Part shown: positions 58,531 through 64,000 of the stretch, piece after piece | Layout of the letters: the number at the start of each line of letters is the position of its first letter | How positions within the stretch are numbered: the first letter of the stretch is position 1 | Assembly (NCBI RefSeq): GCF_964656455.1 | Contig: NC_135726.1 | Coordinates: 23,509,168-23,573,167, forward strand | Length of the DNA stretch: 64,000 nt | Reading direction: 5' to 3' | From: Halichoerus grypus | Lineage: Eukaryota; Chordata; Mammalia; Carnivora; Phocidae | Program-made: the position numbers and the translations under genes | The notes under the pieces: model-generated | The model's database searches: none | The model's input: the letters and a program-made list of their open reading frames with translations, nothing else | What the model was told of the DNA's origin: nothing

Positions 58531-61004
58531 ATTTGACTGCTTTCATTAATGGTATTAAGTAAACCTTAAGTACTTAATCATTGAAAACATATTCTTATAA
58601 AAAGTGCCAGAAGATATTAGCCCGTGAAGAGAAATGGTGAGGAATTTTCAACATTTTAGAACTTAGGCAGCATGAGAAAGACACATAAAGACAGAAAGAG
58701 AGACAGAGGAAGATCTTAAATGGTCAAATCCTGGGTTACAGATAACTGTAAGTGACTTGGAAAATACCAAGGCAAAAGAAGAAGGTAAAGGAAGACTACT
58801 AAGGTAAAGGAAGATCAATATATGTTATGTAATGATAACTGGATGGCAAAACAACAATACAAGGTGATGTTATTTAAATGTTGCATTTTGTAACTTCTGT
58901 GACCAGAGAAAAAGATTAGACTATGTATTACCTTTTTAAAAAAAGGAAAAACAAGTTTTCCTCATCCCAGCCTTCATTAATGAAATTGGACTTGCAGAGA
59001 ATGGAAATCCCAGACAACAAAATATTTGTAACACCATTTCCTACTTCTACTTTGAAAGCTTATCAGGTTAAAAATAGGTAGTAGTAGTAGTATATTACTC
59101 CCTTCTTTAGTTGCATCACTCACTGGTTACCATTTTAACAGTGTATGAATCCCAATTTCAAAGTTGGGTCTTCAGATGATCATCTATCAGGACTCTACCA
59201 CTGGTTGTCAAATTCACTGAACATGATCAGTTTAGAAAACATGCACAGGCCTTCTTGAAATTGAATGTGAGTAATTTATATTACCAAACTTAGACATTTC
59301 TAACAATGTAATAACTTTCAAAGATTTCTGAAAATAATCCACAGGGAACATCACCAAATATAAATGCAATTATAACTCTCAGTCCATGTTTGGGTGCAAT
59401 ACTTTGATTTGATCACTTCTTATTTACCAGAGATAAAGAGAATATTTCCACTGATCATAACATCTTCATGCTGGACCTTATTTATTCAGAAGAAAGTTGA
59501 CAGAATTTTACCGTGTTCAAGTAAACATGGGGGAAAGAAAGATCAATAACCCATGGGCAGCAACTTAGAAAAAGAGATGTTTTGTCTAGTAGAAATTTTT
59601 TTTTAACAGTTCAAGTGCCCATCTGTACATTCTGTCTGAAATTATAGTTAAGAACCATAAAAGAGGTATTAATGATGTGTTCTGGGAGGAAGATGGCATT
59701 GTTTACAACTGAAAAAGCTTCAGAGGGGAGCCATCATTTTACCTGGATCTCAAAATACTTGTAGAATTATGATAAGACAGAGCAGGGATGGATACTAAGG
59801 GTGCAAATGGCTTGAACAATGGCATGATGATAGAAATACACAGATGCAGACAAAAGGATTCAAAAGATAGACTGCAGAAGACTGCAAAGCTGAGAATCTG
59901 TTATTGAAATGGTGTTTTTTAATCTAATCACATGTGGTAACCAAAGTGTTAACCTGTTATTATTATCTAGAATACTGATTACTTCAAAATTATAGAATAG
60001 ATTCACAAAAAATTACTGCAGTTTCTTTTCTGAGTTAGCTGAAAACAATGCTTATTTTGTTGTTGTAATAACTAGAAAATGTGTATGACCGCTGTTTTGG
60101 TGGGGATGGTTGGCAAACAGAAAGCCAGACTCTCATGACAAATATGGTGGTTGTGATCCTTGTTAACTACTCAAAATTACGGTTATCACTCTTCCAATTA
60201 ATGGCAGTGACCCAGTTTTAACAACTGGCTCCACCTCATAAAGGGCCTCACTGGACTAACAGTATAATCTTTCTCTTTGGCAGTGATATGTTCGGGAAGA
60301 AGATATGAACTAAATGGGAGCTATGGTGTGCTGAAGTGTTCTGGAAGAGTTCTTGCTCCCTGCTAAGTCAAGTCCCAAGAAGTTTCTAACTTTTTCAACT
60401 GTAGCAGGGAAGGCTGTAGACTCAGCTGCTACCAACCACCATGTTTGTGGCTCATATTGTAACCAACAACACTTTAGCCTTGAGTCACCATTTTAGACTT
60501 CAAAGAAGAAGAAACATGGTGGCCTTCATCGCAAAGTGAGCTGTTAAATGAACCTACTTGAACTTACCATATCTTATGACTTCAAGTTATGGGAGCAACT
60601 GTTTTAGGGCAGCGTCCCCTTATTGATACAGCCAATTAGACTGGAGCTTTCCATTTCTTAAAGCTGAAATCATTCTTTTTTTTTTTTAAAGTGGAAATCA
60701 TTCTTATTGGAAGAGCCATAAAGACAACGTCAATATCGCTTAAAATAGAAAATAAACAAGAAGACAAAAACCCTGACTATAAAACAGAATGAAAGGATAC
60801 ATGAATGCCAATGTTCTCAGTAACTCCAGAGAAGGTGAGGTAAAAATACAACTTGTGCCTGCCAGAAGCAGGTGGTTGAGGGCCTCATCTTTATCTATAT
60901 TGTGTTAATATTTAACCTGATCTTTCTCCACATAGTTTTAAAGAATTAAAATATTTTAAATCTAGGTGGTGGACACATGATTAAGAGTTATTTTATCATT
61001 CTAT
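58531..61004. other. Unassigned DNA, no gene seen
   Basis: No named repeat. 60290-60620 has balanced text that could be an old LTR or MER element, not assignable by eye. Confidence 0.4.
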
Positions 61005-61310
61005 ATGGTCAAATATGATAGTCATGAGCCATATGTGGTGATTAAGTATATAAAATATGACTAATCCAAAGTGAAATGAATTAAATGTGTAAAATGCACA
61101 TTGAATTTCATAGATTTCATACCAAAAAAACCCATAAATATAAAATATCCCAATAACTCTACAATGATTACATGCCAAAATTACATTTTTAATATACTGG
61201 ACTCAATAAAATATTGTGTTAAAGTACTTTCACATGATTTTTACTTTATTCAAATGGGACGATTAGAAAATATGGAATCATATGTATGATGTGCATATTT
61301 CTATTGGTCA
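61005..61310. mobile_element. hAT-like non-autonomous DNA transposon remnant
   Basis: Begins 'tggtcaaatatgatagtcatg' with 'gccatatgtggtgatta', continues 'atatactggactcaataaaa' and ends 'tgcatatttctattggtca'. This follows a mammalian MER-type element (aatatggtagccactagccacatgtgg...tttctattggacagc). Ends are roughly inverted. I do not assert the family name. Confidence 0.55.
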
Positions 61311-62729
61311 TCACTTACAGATTTTATTTGAAACATTTCATAATTAGCATTTAAAGTAAAATTAAAAGTCTGTTTTATACTGAGAATTTTCTTCCATATA
61401 GAAAACATTCTGCTGTAAAAGTTAATAAAGGAAAACTCCAACAATTTGTGCACAATTATTAAATTTATCCATCTTTTCTGCCCCAAGGGGTGGAGTAACT
61501 ATATTCTAGAGATTTAGGGTGATAAATAACACATTTTCTACCTATTATTTTTTCTGCTTCAAAGATAAAGAATGAAGAAAAAATAGTAGCAATATCATCT
61601 TTTTTTTCCATGTTCACTTAATAGAAATTTGCTCATTAACTGGGTTTTTAATTACTTTCATTAAAAGATCTCCTTGACTTCCCCTGACCTTCTTGATACT
61701 CATTACTAACTGTTTTGAAGCCTGAAGACTAAGAATTTTAACTTTGGGGCCAAATCATCCATGAGATAGCTAATAATTCCAGGAAATTACAATGGTTATG
61801 ATAAGATGGGTAAAGATATTTTTCTCTAATAATTCTTAAGAATTGTGTTTATATTAATTTTTATGACTATCAGAAGCATACAACAATAAATTTTCCTTAT
61901 CATTTTCTCAGGCTCTCAAATCTTAATTGAAAATCTTTAATTTTTTAATTTATTAATAAAATATTCTTTCTCAAAGTAGAATATTTGCTAAAAACTCCAC
62001 ATTGAATATATAAATAATAAGAAAAAAAATGCCCATAAGACCATCTATGAAACATAATAATTATCATTTGTAATATTACTTTTCAATGTATGGATGTATC
62101 TATATTGTATTAAATGTAGTACTATATACTCATGAATTTCTATAAACTTCGTAAACATCAGTACAAAATGGCCTTACTATATAAAGTACAGGTAGGCCAT
62201 AATTTACTTAAAAACTCCCTTATTTAGAGTCTTTGATTTTAAGAGATGGACAATGAGATCAAAAGTTTAAATTATTTATACAGAGTCACACAAATATATG
62301 CTCCAAACTGAGGTTATTTTATTCCAATAATTTTGAGAGAAGCCCGAAGTTCTTTTCTATCTACAATGAGAGGCTATAATTAAATTTGGGCCTATTTTTG
62401 TGATGCAAGTAGCAATTAGGCCTACTTAGTTTAACAAATCCACAAAAAATATGCAACACAGCTAGACAGATCTATGTTGATGAACCTCAGCAGGCAAATC
62501 AGTGAACTTATTGAATAGCCAAATACCTATCTTCTGACATTAAAAGAACCCAATAGCTTATCAAAATTTGCCAACTCTTTATTTAATTGGATTATCGAAG
62601 CATAAAATATTAACATGGGATATGATAAATAATTTGTTACCTTTTTCAACTGTACAGTGATTTTTCTGAAGGAATATTTTTGAAGGTATTTGCTGTATAA
62701 TTATTACCTCTGAATATCTGAACACACAA
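61311..62729. other. AT-rich DNA, no gene seen
   Basis: Nothing recognisable. Confidence 0.5.
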
Positions 62730-62935
62730 AATTATGTATATGTGTATATTTTAAAATTTTATATACATTTTATATATTTATATGGATAGAATATACGCTA
62801 TAAAGATGAATATATACTATATAATATTTATGTAATATTTATATTAAGCATATATATAATAAATATAAATATATATGAATATACACATAGCATAGTACAC
62901 ATACCTATAAAAATTATATATATATTATATTTTTG
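62730..62935. repeat. AT-rich low-complexity tract
   Basis: About 200 bp dominated by TATA/ATATT words (tatatatataataaatataa and similar) with very little G/C. Confidence 0.85.
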
Positions 62936-63683
62936 TTGATCTTACAGTGTAGCCAGTCAAGTAAAATGTATGGGATAGCAGAGAAAAAAAGTTCATTGGG
63001 TGCATATCCAGGTTCTACCTCAGACTTTGAGACTTAATTAAACTCTTAGATTCCCTATTGGAAAAGGAGATATTATCCTTAATTGCCAAATGGCTGTGAA
63101 AATTAGAGATGAAAATATGAAATGTCTGCATTATCTGTTACAGTTGAGATATTTACTCAATGCTGGGACTAGATTTTTGTCATTGAAGCACTACTGTTGA
63201 ATTAGTGGGGACAAGTTTCCAAGCATACTTCTTCATCAAATAGGGCAATATTATTTGTGTCTCATTGGTCCAAAGATACAGTAAAATATTTATTTTCTAG
63301 CTCCTTCAGTTTCATTTAAATTCATAGAGTAAACTTTGGATGGGTATCAGAAGTACTCTTGATTGATTGATTGATTTATAGCAATTTCCCCTCTCCTTAG
63401 AATTCTAGGTCCTTTTTTTTTTTCCTACCATTTATGAGAAAGATGCATTTAGAGCTTTATTCCAGGGAAAAATGTTGGATCCTTGTTTTCAGAGTCAAGC
63501 ATCAAAGAGTTCTAGAATTATAATTCCATTGTGGTTCAGATATATTGGCATGCTGAAAAACAGAACAAGAAGACTTTTCTTTTCACTTATGTTTTTAAAT
63601 GAACAAAAATAGTTCATTAGAAAGTTCAAGGATTCTAAACTAACAAAAAACGGGAAGTTTTTCTTGCAACAAAAGTTAGCTTA
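62936..63683. other. Unassigned DNA
   Basis: A (GATT)n patch at 63361-63377 and a T tract at 63413-63423. No gene. Confidence 0.5.
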
Positions 63684-63685
63684 GA

Positions 63686-63860
63686 GGCGCCTGGGTGGCT
63701 CAGTCGGTTAAGCATCTGGTGTTGATCTCAGCCCTGGTCTTGATCTCAGCCCAGGTCTTGATCTCTGGGTTATGAGTTCAAGTCCCATGTTGGGCTCCAC
63801 ACTGGTCGTGGAGCCTACATAAAAAAAAAAAAAAAAAAAAAAAAAAGGAAAGAAAAAAAA
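63686..63860 (+). mobile_element. Can-SINE of the short-tail type, plus strand
   Basis: Head ggcgcctgggtggctcagtc, then an 18-bp unit (ttgatctcagcccWggtc) in two exact-length copies at 63722-63739 and 63740-63757 plus a partial third. A B-box-like gttcaagtccc and 'gtcgtggagcctacat' lead directly into a run of 26 A. It lacks the CT-rich tail of the other copies. The TSD is weak (tagcttaga / tagcctaat). Confidence 0.9.
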
Positions 63861-64000
63861 TAGCCTAATCTGACTTTGGCACAATATCCATTTTATTTAA
63901 TTTGTTGAATACCATTCAAACGCACAGACAAGCTATCATTTGGCCAAATACATTATTTGACAAGCTAATATCTAATATCCATTTATCTCTAATCTTAATA

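Overview
This window is vertebrate nuclear DNA, almost certainly from a caniform carnivoran. The strongest sign is the tRNA-derived Can-SINE family: about 17 copies carry a head of the type GGCGCCTGGGTGGCTCAG, a GATCGAGCC-type B box, a CT-rich tail and an AAATAAATAAA/poly(A) end, most between clear target-site duplications (TSDs). The lineage-specific L1 3' ends are also of carnivoran type. No copy has the GGGATCCCTGGGTGGCGC head that I associate with young dog SINEs, and copy style (for example 34003-34200) looks more like bear, pinniped or mustelid. The species cannot be fixed by eye.

I find no protein-coding gene, no exon I could defend, no tRNA, rRNA or other functional RNA gene, and no CRISPR array. 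The open frames are short, usually lie in repeats or low-complexity DNA, and match no protein I recognise. I read the window as intergenic or deep intronic, AT-rich, repeat-laden DNA.

Layout. 1-520: antisense L1 cut by the window edge. 0.5-6.3 kb: mostly unique, with one Can-SINE and worn MIR/L2 pieces. 6.3-9.1 kb: opposed MIRs, L1 tails and three Can-SINEs. 9.1-14.3 kb: repeat-poor, with a 121-bp tandem duplication near 10.9 kb. 14.3-18.5 kb: an old L1, then a long stretch with weak endogenous-retrovirus-like character. 18.5-21.2 kb: an L1 holding another L1, with three Can-SINEs and a 77-bp foreign patch. 21.2-26.5 kb: unique DNA, two L2s, an unnamed old repeat and a composite local duplication. 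28.6-34.2 kb: a Can-SINE cluster (one nested in another), two carnivoran L1 3' ends and a MIR pair. 37 kb: a (TA)27 tract. 40-42 kb: related LTRs in alternating orientation. 46.4-48.0 kb: a composite inverted duplication. 50-57 kb: Can-SINEs, L2s and an L1M. 58.4 kb: a polypyrimidine tract. 61 kb: a hAT-like transposon. 62.8 kb: an AT-rich tract. 63.7 kb: a last Can-SINE.

There is no gene system. The most interesting signals are structural. Three patches (19.0, 23.65-23.88 and 46.75-47.03 kb) look like copies of other DNA from the same few kilobases. Two of them join two separate nearby donors at about 98-99% identity, which suggests template switching during repair or replication. One L1 insertion appears to carry a short 3' transduction.
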